Shown here piece after piece: positions 9,380 through 18,793 of a DNA stretch of 43,927 nt; the stretch's first letter is position 1, and each line of letters begins with the position of its first letter. The position numbers and the translations under genes are program-made. The stretch lies in contig NZ_NOXT01000090.1 in assembly GCF_002251755.1 (NCBI RefSeq), positions 1 to 43,927 on the forward strand, read 5' to 3'. The notes beneath the pieces are model-generated. The model ran no database searches. It was not told where the DNA came from and worked only from the letters and a program-made list of their open reading frames with translations. Source of the stretch: Sandarakinorhabdus cyanobacteriorum (GTDB taxonomy: Bacteria; Pseudomonadota; Alphaproteobacteria; Sphingomonadales; Sphingomonadaceae).

Positions 9380-9512
9380 GGCCGCTTCTTTGCCCTGCGG
9401 CGGCTTGTCGCGCAATGGTGATGTTGCGCTGCGGCGGGCGCGTGCGGGCTGGCACGTGTTGGCCATTGCCCCCGCCGGCCGGCCCTGCTAGTGGCACTCT
9501 CCCACGCCTCGA

Positions 9513-9586
9513 GGCCCGATGGCGGAGTGGTGACGCAGCGGACTGCAAATCCGTGCACGCCGGTTCGATTCCGGCTCGGGCCTCCA
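9513..9586 (+). tRNA. tRNA-Cys (GCA)
   Basis: A 74-base tRNA with the 3' CCA encoded. The acceptor stem pairs GGCCCGA (9513-9519) with TCGGGCC (9576-9582). The anticodon GCA is at 9545-9547 in the loop CTGCAAA, and the T arm carries GGTTCGATTCC. All arms are in place and the variable loop is short, as expected for tRNA-Cys. Confidence 0.95.
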
Positions 9587-9699
9587 ACACAAGGTGCAGC
9601 CCCCGAACCGGCGATGCCTTGCGGCTGGATCGCCAAGCCGATCCAGTGGGGCTCAATTCCGGCTTGCCCCCCCAGGCCCAAAGGCAAGCGCCCAACAGC

Positions 9700-9733
9700 A
9701 AAAAGGCCGCCGGTTGCCCGGCGGCCCTTGTTT
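9700..9733 (-). terminator. Rho-independent terminator of ctrA
   Basis: On the minus strand, a GC stem (GGCCGCCGG pairing with CCGGCGGCC around a short CAA-type loop, about 9705-9726) is followed by five T residues. It lies about 20 bases beyond the ctrA stop. On the plus strand the stem is followed by only a mixed T run (CTTGTTT), so it may weakly end transcription from the tRNA side too. Confidence 0.8.
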
Positions 9734-9751
9734 CAACCCAGCCGTGACCAA

Positions 9752-10456
9752 TCAGGCCACGGCGGGATATTCGGACACTTCGGGATCGCGCAGCGCATAG
9801 CCGCGGCCCCAAACGGTTTCGATGCAGCCCGACGGCGGCGCACCCGCCAGGTGCAGCTTCTTGCGCAGCTTGAACACGAACACGTCGATGATCTTCAATT
9901 CGGGTTCGTCGCGGCCGCCATAAAGATGCGTCAGGAACATCTCCTTGGTCAGCGTCATGCCCTTCCTGAGCGACAGCATTTCCAGGATGGCATATTCCTT
10001 GCCGGTCAGCGACACGCGCTTGCCCGACACGGTGACACTGCGCCCGGCCAGATCAACCGACACCGGACCGGTGACGATCATCGACTGGCCATGACCCTGG
10101 CTGCGCCGCACCAGCGCGTGCAAACGGGCGAGCAATTCCTCCCGCTCGAACGGCTTGGTGACATAATCATCGGCGCCCGCGCCAAAACCTGTCACCTTGG
10201 TGGTGGTTTCGGCATCGCCCGACAGGATCAGCACCGGGGTGTTGATGCGCAGCTGGCGCATCCGGCGCAGGATTTCCTGGCCACTGATGTCCGGCAGCGT
10301 CAGATCCAGCATCACGACATCGAATTCGTAAGCGCGGACATATTCCAGCGCCAGCTCACCCGTGCTGGCGGTTTCGTGCTCCACAGCCGCGTCATCAAGC
10401 ATGCGCTCGATGCTGCGGGCCATTGCACAGTCGTCTTCGACCAAAAGAACGCGCAT
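9752..10456 (-). CDS. ctrA: Cell-cycle response regulator CtrA
   Basis: A 234-residue OmpR-class response regulator. The receiver domain has the acidic pair E7/D8/D9, the phospho-acceptor D51 (VVMLDLTLP) and the switch Lys in YVTKPFE. The winged-helix output domain (about residues 125-230) contains the CtrA-type recognition stretch (KEYAILEMLSLRKG; KIIDVFVFKLRKKL) and ends WGRGYALRDP. Phosphorylated CtrA binds TTAA-N7-TTAA sites. In sphingomonads it mainly controls motility genes, and a long flagellar operon starts 2 kb away. sciP lies upstream in the same direction. Confidence 0.97.
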   Translation of the reverse strand: MRVLLVEDDCAMARSIERMLDDAAVEHETASTGELALEYVRAYEFDVVMLDLTLPDISGQEILRRMRQLRINTPVLILSGDAETTTKVTGFGAGADDYVTKPFEREELLARLHALVRRSQGHGQSMIVTGPVSVDLAGRSVTVSGKRVSLTGKEYAILEMLSLRKGMTLTKEMFLTHLYGGRDEPELKIIDVFVFKLRKKLHLAGAPPSGCIETVWGRGYALRDPEVSEYPAVA

Positions 10457-10552
10457 GCAAATTTCTCCGGTTTAGGAACACCCCTCCTCAGGCACGACCC
10501 ACCTGACCCCATCTACGGTTGTAACAATCATTACGATGCAGTGTAAAGCCCG

Positions 10553-10557
10553 GATTC
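10553..10557. promoter_or_regulatory. GANTC methylation site in the ctrA upstream region
   Basis: A GATTC pentamer (the CcrM recognition pattern GANTC) lies about 97 bases upstream of the ctrA start, in the only non-coding stretch (10457-10585) between sciP and ctrA. In Caulobacter the ctrA P1 promoter is silenced by full methylation of such a site. Here the location is suggestive only; a five-base motif can occur by chance. Confidence 0.4.
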
Positions 10558-10585
10558 CATGGAAAAATTGTGAACCATTAATAAA

Positions 10586-10870
10586 TTATCCGTTACCGGT
10601 TTCGCCATCGTCTCGGAACAGCGGCCGATAAATCTGCACCCGGGTCACGCGCAAACCGTGCACGCCGATTTGTCGCATGGCCCGTTCCCACAATTTGATC
10701 TCCTCGATGCTCAGGCGCCAGCGCGCACAGGCCTCATCCAGGCTGATCCGGCCTTCGGCAATCGCCTTCACCACGGCAGCCTTTCGGCGCGGCACCCAGC
10801 GCACCGTATCGGCCGGCGGCAGATCATCCTCCGGCTGGGTGCCCGGCGGCGGCGGTGACATGAACGACAT
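10586..10870 (-). CDS. sciP: CtrA inhibitor SciP (DUF1153)
   Basis: A 94-residue DUF1153 protein. The core (residues ~27-75) is a helix-turn-helix with [29 protein letters not shown] and [10 protein letters not shown], as in Caulobacter SciP, which binds CtrA and DNA and blocks CtrA-activated transcription. The start at 10870 follows a perfect AGGAGG site; an internal ATG three codons later lacks one. It lies 129 bases upstream of ctrA on the same strand. Confidence 0.9.
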   Translation of the reverse strand: MSFMSPPPPGTQPEDDLPPADTVRWVPRRKAAVVKAIAEGRISLDEACARWRLSIEEIKLWERAMRQIGVHGLRVTRVQIYRPLFRDDGETGNG

Positions 10871-11030
10871 TTGGCCTCCTGGCCCCGCCGGGGCGCGTCT
10901 GGGTGGGTTCAAGCCATTGGACGGCCAATGCCAGGCTTTCTTAAGACATCGCCGGGCCTTGACGCGCCGGCGCGCCATCCCCATTGCGCCGGGTGTGACC
11001 GCACCTGCCATCCCTGCAGCCGCTGCCGCC

Positions 11031-12140
11031 GTGCTGACCCCGTTTAAGGGCCGGCGCGTGGCCGTTGCCATGTCGGGCGGGGTGGATTCCTCGGTGGTGG
11101 CGGCGCTGGCCCATGCCGCCGGCTGCGAGGCGGTGGGCATCACGCTGCAGCTTTATGACCAGGGCGCCGCCGCGCGCCGGCCCGGCGCCTGCTGTGCCGG
11201 CGCCGATATCCGCGATGCCCGCAGCGTGGCGGAACGGCTGGGCATCGCCCATTATGTCGTCGACATGGAAAGCCGCTTCCGGGAAAGCGTCATCGACAAT
11301 TTCGTCGATTCCTATGCCCGCGGCCTCACGCCGGTGCCCTGCGTTGAATGCAACAAGACGGTGAAGTTTACCGATCTCCACGCCCTTGCCCGTGATCTCG
11401 GCGCCGAAGCGCTGCTGACCGGCCATTATGTCCAGCGGCTGCCCTGCGCAGAACGGGGTGACGCCCACGGCGAGCTCCACCGCGCCGCGGATCCCACCAA
11501 GGATCAAAGCTATTTCCTGTGGGCCACCACGCAGGCCCAGCTCGATTATCTGCGCTTTCCCCTCGGCGGGCTGGCCAAGACGGAAACCCGCGCGCTGGCG
11601 CAAGCCTTTGGCCTTGTGGTCGCCGCCAAGCCCGACAGCCAGGATATCTGCTTCGTGCCCGGCGGCGATTATGCCGCCGTCGTCGAACGCATCCGCCCCG
11701 AACTCGCCAGCCCCGGCACCATCGTCGATGAACAGGGCCGCGTGCTTGGCCGCCACAACGGCATCCATCGCTTCACCGTCGGCCAGCGCCGCGGGCTCGA
11801 TATCGGCGGCCAGGCCGAGCCGCTCTATGTCGTCGGCATCGATGCCGCTGCCGGCAATGTGATCGCCGGGCCGCGCCGGTCACTGGCGGTGGCCGCCGTC
11901 CGCCTCGAAGGGCTGAACCGGCTGGGCCCCGGCGATGGCCCGCTGATGGTCAAGGTCCGCTCGATGGCACCGCTGGCGCCGGCCCGGCTCGACGGCGATT
12001 GGCTGTTGTTCGACACGCCGCAGTATGGCGTCGCCCCCGGCCAGGCCGCCGTGGCCTATGTTGGCGACCGGCTGGTGCTGGGCGGCACCATGGTCGAAAC
12101 CCGCCGCGCCACGGCCGAGGCCGAGCTGTCAAACGCCTGA
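11031..12140 (+). CDS. mnmA: tRNA-specific 2-thiouridylase MnmA
   Basis: A 369-residue enzyme that thiolates U34 of tRNA-Lys, tRNA-Glu and tRNA-Gln. The PP-loop is SGGVDSSVV. The catalytic cysteines lie in [13 protein letters not shown] and [13 protein letters not shown]. The C-terminal beta-barrel is complete. No ATG precedes the PP-loop closely; I chose the GTG at 11031, which gives the usual ~10-residue leader. A GTG at 10995 is a reasonable alternative, and neither has a clear ribosome site. It is divergent from sciP; the 160 bases between hold no other gene. Confidence 0.93.
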   Translation: MLTPFKGRRVAVAMSGGVDSSVVAALAHAAGCEAVGITLQLYDQGAAARRPGACCAGADIRDARSVAERLGIAHYVVDMESRFRESVIDNFVDSYARGLTPVPCVECNKTVKFTDLHALARDLGAEALLTGHYVQRLPCAERGDAHGELHRAADPTKDQSYFLWATTQAQLDYLRFPLGGLAKTETRALAQAFGLVVAAKPDSQDICFVPGGDYAAVVERIRPELASPGTIVDEQGRVLGRHNGIHRFTVGQRRGLDIGGQAEPLYVVGIDAAAGNVIAGPRRSLAVAAVRLEGLNRLGPGDGPLMVKVRSMAPLAPARLDGDWLLFDTPQYGVAPGQAAVAYVGDRLVLGGTMVETRRATAEAELSNA

Positions 12141-12159
12141 CATGTCAGCCATTTGACAG
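12126..12159. repeat. Nested concentric palindrome at the end of mnmA
   Basis: Outer arms CTGTCAAA (12126-12133) and TTTGACAG (12152-12159) enclose a perfect 12-base palindrome CTGACATGTCAG (12137-12148). Both have the same centre. The element overlaps the mnmA stop codon and lies 100 bases upstream of the sigma-54 promoter. It could be a hairpin at the end of the mnmA transcript or an operator for the flagellar operon. There is no T run, so a classic terminator is unlikely. Confidence 0.6.
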
Positions 12160-12204
12160 GCTGGCGGCGGAAAATTGACGGCGCGGCGTCAAAATCCCGA
12201 CAGA

Positions 12205-12220
12205 CTAACCATCTCGTAAC
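12205..12220 (+). promoter_or_regulatory. Candidate CtrA box upstream of the flagellar operon
   Basis: CTAA-CCATCTC-GTAAC fits the CtrA consensus TTAA-N7-TTAAC with one mismatch in each half. It can also be read as two TAACCAT units in direct repeat (from 12206 and 12217). It sits about 36 bases upstream of the sigma-54 promoter. Confidence 0.5.
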
Positions 12221-12255
12221 CATGCCGCATCGGCGCGGCCGTTCATCCGGGCACA

Positions 12256-12271
12256 TGGCACGCCCGTTGCA
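12256..12271 (+). promoter_or_regulatory. Sigma-54 promoter of the flagellar operon
   Basis: TGGCACGCCCGTTGCA matches the RpoN consensus TGGCACG-N4-TTGCW exactly, with correct GG-N10-GC spacing. Transcription would start about 12 bases past the GC, which coincides with the ATG at 12283. The transcript would therefore be leaderless or nearly so, or the true start codon lies further downstream. Confidence 0.85.
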
Positions 12272-12282
12272 ACACAGCGGGC

Positions 12283-13461
<1,179 letters not shown>

Positions 13462-13465
<4 letters not shown>

Positions 13466-13782
13466 TGCTGCCGCCGGTCGACACCAGCGCCATCCTCCGG
13501 CTGCAGCAGGACATCCTTGCCCGCAACGCCGCCCTGCGCGCCCCCGCCGCCGCGCCCGAACAACCCCGGTTCGGCGCAGCGCTCGACACCGCCCTGCGCC
13601 AGGTTTCTACCATCCAGGATCAGGCCAGCGCCGCCACCACCGCCTTTGAAACCGGGCAGACCCACGATCTCGCCAGCGTGATGATCGCCCGCCAGAAAGC
13701 CTCCATCGCCTTTGAAGCCACGCTGCAGGCGCGCAACCGCCTCGTCGCGGCGTATAAAGACGTGATGAACATGCCGTTGTGA
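13462..13782 (+). CDS. fliE: Flagellar hook-basal body protein FliE
   Basis: A 106-residue FliE, the adaptor joining the MS ring to the proximal rod. The C-terminal half ([19 protein letters not shown], then [15 protein letters not shown]) is typical. The start overlaps the preceding regulator's stop (ATGATGA); the second Met at 13465 is an alternative. It is exported by the flagellar type III apparatus encoded downstream. Confidence 0.92.
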
Positions 13783-13789
13783 TGCGCGC

Positions 13790-15571
13790 ATGAGCGAGGC
13801 TGCCGCCCTTCCGCCCGAACCCGCCGCGCCCGCTGGCCTCACCGTGCCGCCGGCGCTGGCGCCCGTTGTCGATCGCGCCCGCGCGCTCGCCGCCAGTCCG
13901 GCCATTGCCAGTGCCCGCCCGGCGCTGCTGCTGATTGCCCTGCTTGGCGTCGCCGCGCTGGCCTGGGCACTGCTGCGCCAGCCGGAATGGCGGCCGCTCT
14001 ATCCCGGCCTGTCCGAAGCCGATGCCGCCGCCGTCACCACCGCGCTGGCCGCCGCCAATTTCGATCACCGCGTCAACGAAGCCACCGGCACCGTGGAGGT
14101 CGCCGCCAGCGATGTCGCCCGCGCCCGCATCCTGCTTGCCGGCCAGGGCCTGCCCAAATCCGCCGCTGCCGGCCCGGGATCCGATCTTGATGCCATGCCC
14201 CTGGGCGCGTCACGCTCGGTGGAGGCCGCGCGCCTCAAGGCCGCACTCGCCCGCGAACTCGCCGCCAGTGTGGAGGCCATCGACGGGGTGAAATCCGCCC
14301 GCGTGCATGTCGCCGCCCCCGAACCGTCCGTCTTCATCCGCGACCGTGCCGCGCCGTCGGCCAGCGTGTTCGTCACCCTCGCCCCCGGCCGCAGCCTGTC
14401 CGAAGCCCAGGTGCGCGCCATCATCTGGCTGGTCGCCACCTCGGTCCCCGGCCTCACCTCCGATCGGGTCTCGGTGGTCGATCAATCCGGCACCCTGCTC
14501 TCGGCCGGCGTGTCGGGCGACGGCCAGCAACTTGCCTATCAACAGCGATTGGAAGGCCTGGTGCGCGACCGGCTGGTGAAACTCCTCACCCCCATGCTCG
14601 GCCCCGGCCGCTTCACCGCCGAAGTCGCCGCCGATGTCGATTTCTCCGAAAACGAAGCCGCCTCCGAACGCTTCCAGCCCGCTGGCACCGTGCGGTCGCA
14701 ACAGACCAGCCGCAACATGGAGGGCACGCCGCCACCAGCGGCTGGCATTCCCGGCGCCCTCACGAACACCGTGCCCCAGGCCGCCCAGGTGCAGGGCAAC
14801 CCGCCCGCCACGCCCGCCCCCGCTGCGGCCGGCGGCACCGTCACCGCCGAAACCGCGGCGACGAATTACGAGATCGGCAAGGATGTCTCCGTCACCCGCG
14901 CCGCCGCGCCGCGCCTCAAGCGCCTGTCGGTCGCGGTGCTGATCGACACTGCCGCGCTGGGCAATGCCAAGGCGCGGGCCGGCGAAATCGCCACCATCCA
15001 GCGGCTGGTGCGCGGCGCCATGGGCTTTGATCCGGCCCGCGGCGATCTGGTGGAGGTGCAGGTGCGCGCCTTCGCGCCGGCCGATGATGCGCCCAAGGCC
15101 TGGTATCAAACCCCGGTCGTGCAGGATTATGGCCCGTGGATCGCGGCCGTCGGCGCGGTGCTGCTGCTGCTGGGCGGCGGCTTCCTGCTCTGGCGCGCCC
15201 GGCGCAAGGCCGCGCAGGCCGCCCTCTCCGCCGCCGGGTTGGCCGGGGCCGCGGCCGATGGCGCCGGGGCCGTGGTCGGCGGCGCGGTCGGCGGTGTGCT
15301 CGGCAGCGTGCTTGGCGCCGTTGGCCGCGCCGGCCCGGTGCCCACCGTCTATCCCGAAGGCTCGGCCGAAAAGGCCGCCGTCGATGCCATGATCGATGGC
15401 GGCGAACTGCTGCGCCCCGCCGCCGCCCGCGATTACAGCGGCAAGCTCGACATTGCCCGCACCCTCGTCACCGGTGACCGGGATCGTGCCATGGCCGTCG
15501 CCCGCCAGATGCTGCTCGCCGATCAGAGCAGCGCGCCGGCCGCAGACGAACCCGAAGAGGACGCCGCCTGA
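13790..15571 (+). CDS. fliF: Flagellar MS-ring protein FliF
   Basis: A 593-residue MS-ring protein. One membrane helix near residues 44-62 (ALLLIALLGVAALAWALL) is followed by the ring-building motifs (YPGLSEADAAAV; SVEAARLKAALARELAASVE; ARVHVAAPEPSVF; VSVVDQSGTLL). A second helix near residues 450-470 (WIAAVGAVLLLLGGGFLLW) leads to a cytoplasmic tail that should bind FliG. An Ala/Gly-rich stretch after the second helix is unusual but in frame. The stop overlaps the fliG start. Confidence 0.95.
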   Translation: MSEAAALPPEPAAPAGLTVPPALAPVVDRARALAASPAIASARPALLLIALLGVAALAWALLRQPEWRPLYPGLSEADAAAVTTALAAANFDHRVNEATGTVEVAASDVARARILLAGQGLPKSAAAGPGSDLDAMPLGASRSVEAARLKAALARELAASVEAIDGVKSARVHVAAPEPSVFIRDRAAPSASVFVTLAPGRSLSEAQVRAIIWLVATSVPGLTSDRVSVVDQSGTLLSAGVSGDGQQLAYQQRLEGLVRDRLVKLLTPMLGPGRFTAEVAADVDFSENEAASERFQPAGTVRSQQTSRNMEGTPPPAAGIPGALTNTVPQAAQVQGNPPATPAPAAAGGTVTAETAATNYEIGKDVSVTRAAAPRLKRLSVAVLIDTAALGNAKARAGEIATIQRLVRGAMGFDPARGDLVEVQVRAFAPADDAPKAWYQTPVVQDYGPWIAAVGAVLLLLGGGFLLWRARRKAAQAALSAAGLAGAAADGAGAVVGGAVGGVLGSVLGAVGRAGPVPTVYPEGSAEKAAVDAMIDGGELLRPAAARDYSGKLDIARTLVTGDRDRAMAVARQMLLADQSSAPAADEPEEDAA

Positions 15572-16602
15572 TGGCCAGCGCGCCGATCCTGCCGGCCGGC
15601 AGCCCGGCTGCCGCCCTGTCCGGCGCGCAGAAATGCGCCATCATGCTGCTGGTGCTGGAAGAGGCGCAGGCCAGCGAGATGCTGGCCGGCATGACCCCCG
15701 CCGAGGTGCAGCAGGTCGGCGAAGCCATGCTCACCGTGGCGGAAATCGATCCGCTCGCCATCGATCACGTCCTCGATGAATTTCTCGCCCGCACCGCGCA
15801 GGTGGCGGCGCTCGACAGCCAGGGCCGTCAGGTGCGCCAGCGGCTGGGCGCGGCGCTGGGCACCCCGCGCGCCGAAACCATTCGAAAAAATCGGTCCGCC
15901 CGCCGCCGGCCGCCGCTTTGCCGTGCTGGATTGGGTGGATGCCCCGGCGCTGGCCACGCTGATCGCCGATGAACATCCCCAGGCCATCGCCGTCGTGCTG
16001 GCCCATCTGCCCGAAGAGCGCGCCGCCGCCGTGCTCGATGGCCTGCCCGAAGATCTGCAGCCCGATGTCGCCACCCGGCTGGCGACGCTGAACCCCGTCA
16101 ACATCCATGATCTGGCAGCCCTGGAATCCGATCTGGAGGCCAAGCTGCGCGGCGTCGGCACCAACCGCGACAGCGCCAAACTGGCCGGCACCGATTTTGC
16201 CGCCGCCGTCATCAAGCGGGCGCGCGGGCGCGCGGGCGCGGCGCGCTGCTCGAAGCGCTGATGGGCGTCAACGCCGATCTCGCCGCCGAGCTGGAAAGCC
16301 AGCAGTTCATCTTCGAGGATCTGCTCGGCCTGAGCCAGAAGGACATGCAGCTGGTGCTGCGCGAGGTTGATCCCGGCCAGCTCGCCATCGCCATGAAGGG
16401 CGCCAGCCCGGCGCTGAAGGACTTCATCTTCGGTTCGATGTCGAGCCGCGCCGCCGCGCAGCTGCAGGACGAACTGGCCGAACGCGGCCCGATGAAGCGC
16501 AGCGAGGTCGATGCGGCCCAGCGCGATCTGTGCCGCACCGTGCGCCGCCTGGGCGACAGCGGCGCGCTGACCCTGCCCACCGCCGGGGAGGCGATGCTGT
16601 GA
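15571..16602 (+). pseudogene. fliG: Flagellar motor switch protein FliG, two compensating frameshifts
   Basis: All three FliG domains are recognisable but in alternating frames. Frame 1 (15571 to ~15885) gives FliG-N (LSGAQKCAIMLLVLEE). Frame 2 (~15888 to ~16220) gives FliG-M with the conserved EHPQAIAVVLAHL. Frame 1 again (~16240 to 16602) gives FliG-C with the charged torque helix (LREVDPGQLAIAMKGAS; FIFGSMSSRAA). Total length corresponds to 343 residues, normal for FliG. The first shift lies near an A6 run (15884-15890), where one A fewer restores ETIRKIGPP. The second lies in a GCGCGGG low-complexity stretch (16215-16246). FliG-C starts at an ATG (16261), so a free C-terminal fragment could also be made. 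If the indels are sequencing errors, the gene is intact. Confidence 0.88.
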
Positions 16603-17201
16603 CCGCGCATGATCCCCGCCTTGCCGCCCTCTTGGGCACCGCCCCGGCCAAATCCGCCGGCCTGGCCGCGCTGCTGGCCAGCCACCTGCCCAAACCGCCG
16701 CCGCCGCCCGAACCGGCGATCGACATCAGCGCCCTGCTCGAAGACGCCCGCGCGCAAGGCCGCGCGGAGGGTGAGGCCATTGGCGAAGCGCGCGGCCACG
16801 CCGCGGCCCTGGCCGAACTCGCCCCCCGCCTTGCCGCCCTCGACGCCGCCGCCCGCGCTCTCACGGCAGCGACCGGCCTTGACGAAGCGGTGCTGGCGCC
16901 GCTGCTCACCGGCCTCGCCCGGGCCATTTGCGAGGCCGTGCTGATGGCCGAACTCAGCCGCCCGCACAGCCTGCGCCCACTGGTCGCCGCCGCGCTCGCC
17001 GAAGTCGCCGATGCCGCGCTGCCCACCCTGTCGGCCCACCCCGACACGCTGGCCCTGATCGCCGCCGATCTGCCCCCCGGCCTTGCCACCCGTGCCGATA
17101 CCAGCCTGCCGCCCGGCCACATCACCGTCGCCGGCCCGGATTATCGCGTCGATGCCGGCCTCGCTGACCGGCTGGCGCAGTTGCTGAAAGCCCTGCCATG
17201 A
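16599..17201 (+). CDS. fliH: Flagellar assembly protein FliH
   Basis: A 200-residue FliH-like protein starting at a GTG that overlaps the fliG stop (GTGA). Pro-rich N-terminus, then an Ala/Glu/Arg helical region with the GxxxG-type repeat (GRAEGEAIGEARGHAAAL), and a C-terminal domain related to the V/F-ATPase peripheral stalk. FliH holds the ATPase FliI and delivers it to the export gate. Sequence conservation is low; the call rests on position between fliG and fliI plus this layout. Confidence 0.85.
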   Translation: MTAHDPRLAALLGTAPAKSAGLAALLASHLPKPPPPPEPAIDISALLEDARAQGRAEGEAIGEARGHAAALAELAPRLAALDAAARALTAATGLDEAVLAPLLTGLARAICEAVLMAELSRPHSLRPLVAAALAEVADAALPTLSAHPDTLALIAADLPPGLATRADTSLPPGHITVAGPDYRVDAGLADRLAQLLKALP

Positions 17202-18793
17202 GCCGCGCCCCCTCCGCCCTGCGGGCATCTCCCCCAGAGGGGGAGGATCAAACCCATCCTCCCCCCCTGGGGGAGGTGCCGAGCGCAGCGAGGCGGAGGG
17301 GGCCCGCCGCCCCGCGCCCATCCAGATCATCCTCCCCACCCGGAGGAAGTGCCGAGCGCAGCAAGGAGGACGGGCCCACCACCCGCCCCAGATCATCCTC
17401 CCCCCCTGGGGGAGGTGCCGAGCGCAGCGAGGCGGAGGGGGCCGCGCCAGGCCAAAACTCCACCGCCACCACCGCGCTGGCCTGCCGCATCGCCGCCACC
17501 CGCGTGCCGGCGCTGCCGCTGCGCCGCGCCGGCGTCGTCGTCGCCGCCGATGGCGCCATCCTCGAAGCCGTCGGCATCAGCGCCGCCATCGGCAGCCGCG
17601 TCGCCATCGGGGCCACGAAGGCTGTGGGAGAGGTCATCGGCTTCCGCGACGGCCGCGCCCTCGTGATGGGCCTGTCCGCCCTGCCCGCCATCGCGCCGGG
17701 CGCGGCGGTGCTGCCCGATCCGGCCGGCGGCCAAGTCGCGGTGGGCAATGGCCTCCTCGGCCGCGTCATCGATGGCCTGGGCCAGCCATTGGATGGGCTC
17801 GGCCCGCCGGCCACCAGCGCCTGGATGCCGGCCAGCCCGGCACCGCTGCCGCCGCATGCCCGCGCCCGCGTCACCTGCCCGCTGCCCACCGGGGTGCGCG
17901 CCATCGATGCGCTCCTTAGCGTCAGCGTCGGCCAGCGCATCGGCATCATGGCCGGCACCGGTGTGGGCAAATCGGTGCTGCTCGGCCAGATCACCCGCTG
18001 GGCCCGCGCCGATGTCGTGGTGGTCGCCCTGATCGGCGAACGCAGCCGCGAAATCAGCGACTTCATCGATACCGAGCTTTCAGGGCCGGCGCGTGGCCGC
18101 ACCATCACCATCACCATCGCCGTGCCAGCCTCTGATGCGATGCTGTGCCGGGTGCGCGGGGCCCAGGCCGCCATGGCGATTGCCGAATGGCACCGGGCGC
18201 AGGGGAAACAGGTGCTGCTCATCCTCGACAGCCTGTCACGCGTCGTCCACGGCGCGCGGGAGGTGGCGATGGCGCGCGGCGAGCCGATGGGCACGCGCGG
18301 CTATCCGCCCTCCGCGCTGCAGCTGGTCGCCGATCTGGCCGAACGTGCCGGCGGCGACCGCCAATCGGGCGGCGCCATCACGCTGATCGCCACCGTGCTC
18401 GCCGAAAATGATGACCGCGCCGATCCGGTAGTCGATGCGGCGCGCGGGGTGATGGATGGCCATATCCTGCTCGCCCGCCGGCTCGCCGGGCGCGGGCAGT
18501 TCCCGGCCATCGATCTGGTCAGTTCGGCCAGCCGGGTGATGTTCGACATTTGCGACCCCGCCCATCTCGCTGCCGCCAGCCGCTTCCGCCGCATGATCGC
18601 CCTCACCGAGGAAAACCGCGACTTGGTGCTGATGGGCGCCTATGCCCCCGGCGCCGATCCCGAGCTGGATCTCGCCCTCGCCCTGCAGCCGGCGCTGGCC
18701 GCCTTCATGGCCCAGCCGCGCGAACAGCCGGCCGATCCGGCCGACAGCATCGCCACCCTCAATGAACTCGTCGCCCCCATGGAGACGGCCTGA
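17198..18793 (+). CDS. fliI: Flagellum-specific ATPase FliI with repeat-derived N-terminal insertion
   Basis: A 531-residue export ATPase. From about residue 88 it is a normal FliI: ATP-binding GTGVGKS (253-259), the GERSREISDF motif, Walker B LLILDSLSR, and the C-terminal helical part. FliI is usually ~440-450 residues; the excess is residues ~10-85, encoded by three copies of a palindromic repeat (17226-17441) that stay in frame. The ATG overlaps the fliH stop (ATGA), and no plausible start exists after the repeats, so the insertion is probably translated. The extreme N-terminus of FliI is where FliH binds, so the insert lies at a sensitive place. Confidence 0.93.
   Translation: MSRAPSALRASPPEGEDQTHPPPLGEVPSAARRRGPAAPRPSRSSSPPGGSAERSKEDGPTTRPRSSSPPGGGAERSEAEGAAPGQNSTATTALACRIAATRVPALPLRRAGVVVAADGAILEAVGISAAIGSRVAIGATKAVGEVIGFRDGRALVMGLSALPAIAPGAAVLPDPAGGQVAVGNGLLGRVIDGLGQPLDGLGPPATSAWMPASPAPLPPHARARVTCPLPTGVRAIDALLSVSVGQRIGIMAGTGVGKSVLLGQITRWARADVVVVALIGERSREISDFIDTELSGPARGRTITITIAVPASDAMLCRVRGAQAAMAIAEWHRAQGKQVLLILDSLSRVVHGAREVAMARGEPMGTRGYPPSALQLVADLAERAGGDRQSGGAITLIATVLAENDDRADPVVDAARGVMDGHILLARRLAGRGQFPAIDLVSSASRVMFDICDPAHLAAASRFRRMIALTEENRDLVLMGAYAPGADPELDLALALQPALAAFMAQPREQPADPADSIATLNELVAPMETA
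17226..17441 (+). repeat. Three palindromic repeat copies inside the 5' end of fliI
   Basis: Copies at 17255-17302, 17328-17374 and 17394-17441 share the pattern CATCCTCCCC, a C-to-G palindrome, then GTGCCGAGCGCAGC and AGG-rich ending. Copy 1 is preceded by a further small palindrome (17226-17248). Copies 1 and 3 are nearly identical; copy 2 has several changes. Copy 1 is read in one frame (GEVPSAARRRG), copies 2 and 3 in another (SSSPPGG..AERS), and all three are free of stops. It looks like an intergenic REP-type element that entered a coding region. Confidence 0.85.

Noticed and set aside
9600-9674. A tRNA-like stretch after tRNA-Cys with a strong hairpin (CTGGATCG/CGATCCAG) and a CCCCA end
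   Set aside because: No matching 5' acceptor strand, a degenerate T loop (GCTCAATTC) and no seven-base anticodon loop; at most a remnant.
15860-16250. Programmed frameshifting in fliG
   Set aside because: No slippery heptamer with a downstream pseudoknot at both sites is evident; two opposite shifts at low-complexity tracts are better explained by indels.
17440-17520. A fliI start downstream of the repeats
   Set aside because: There is no ATG, and no GTG/TTG with a ribosome site, before the conserved domain; the ATG at 17198 overlaps the fliH stop as do the other genes of this operon.
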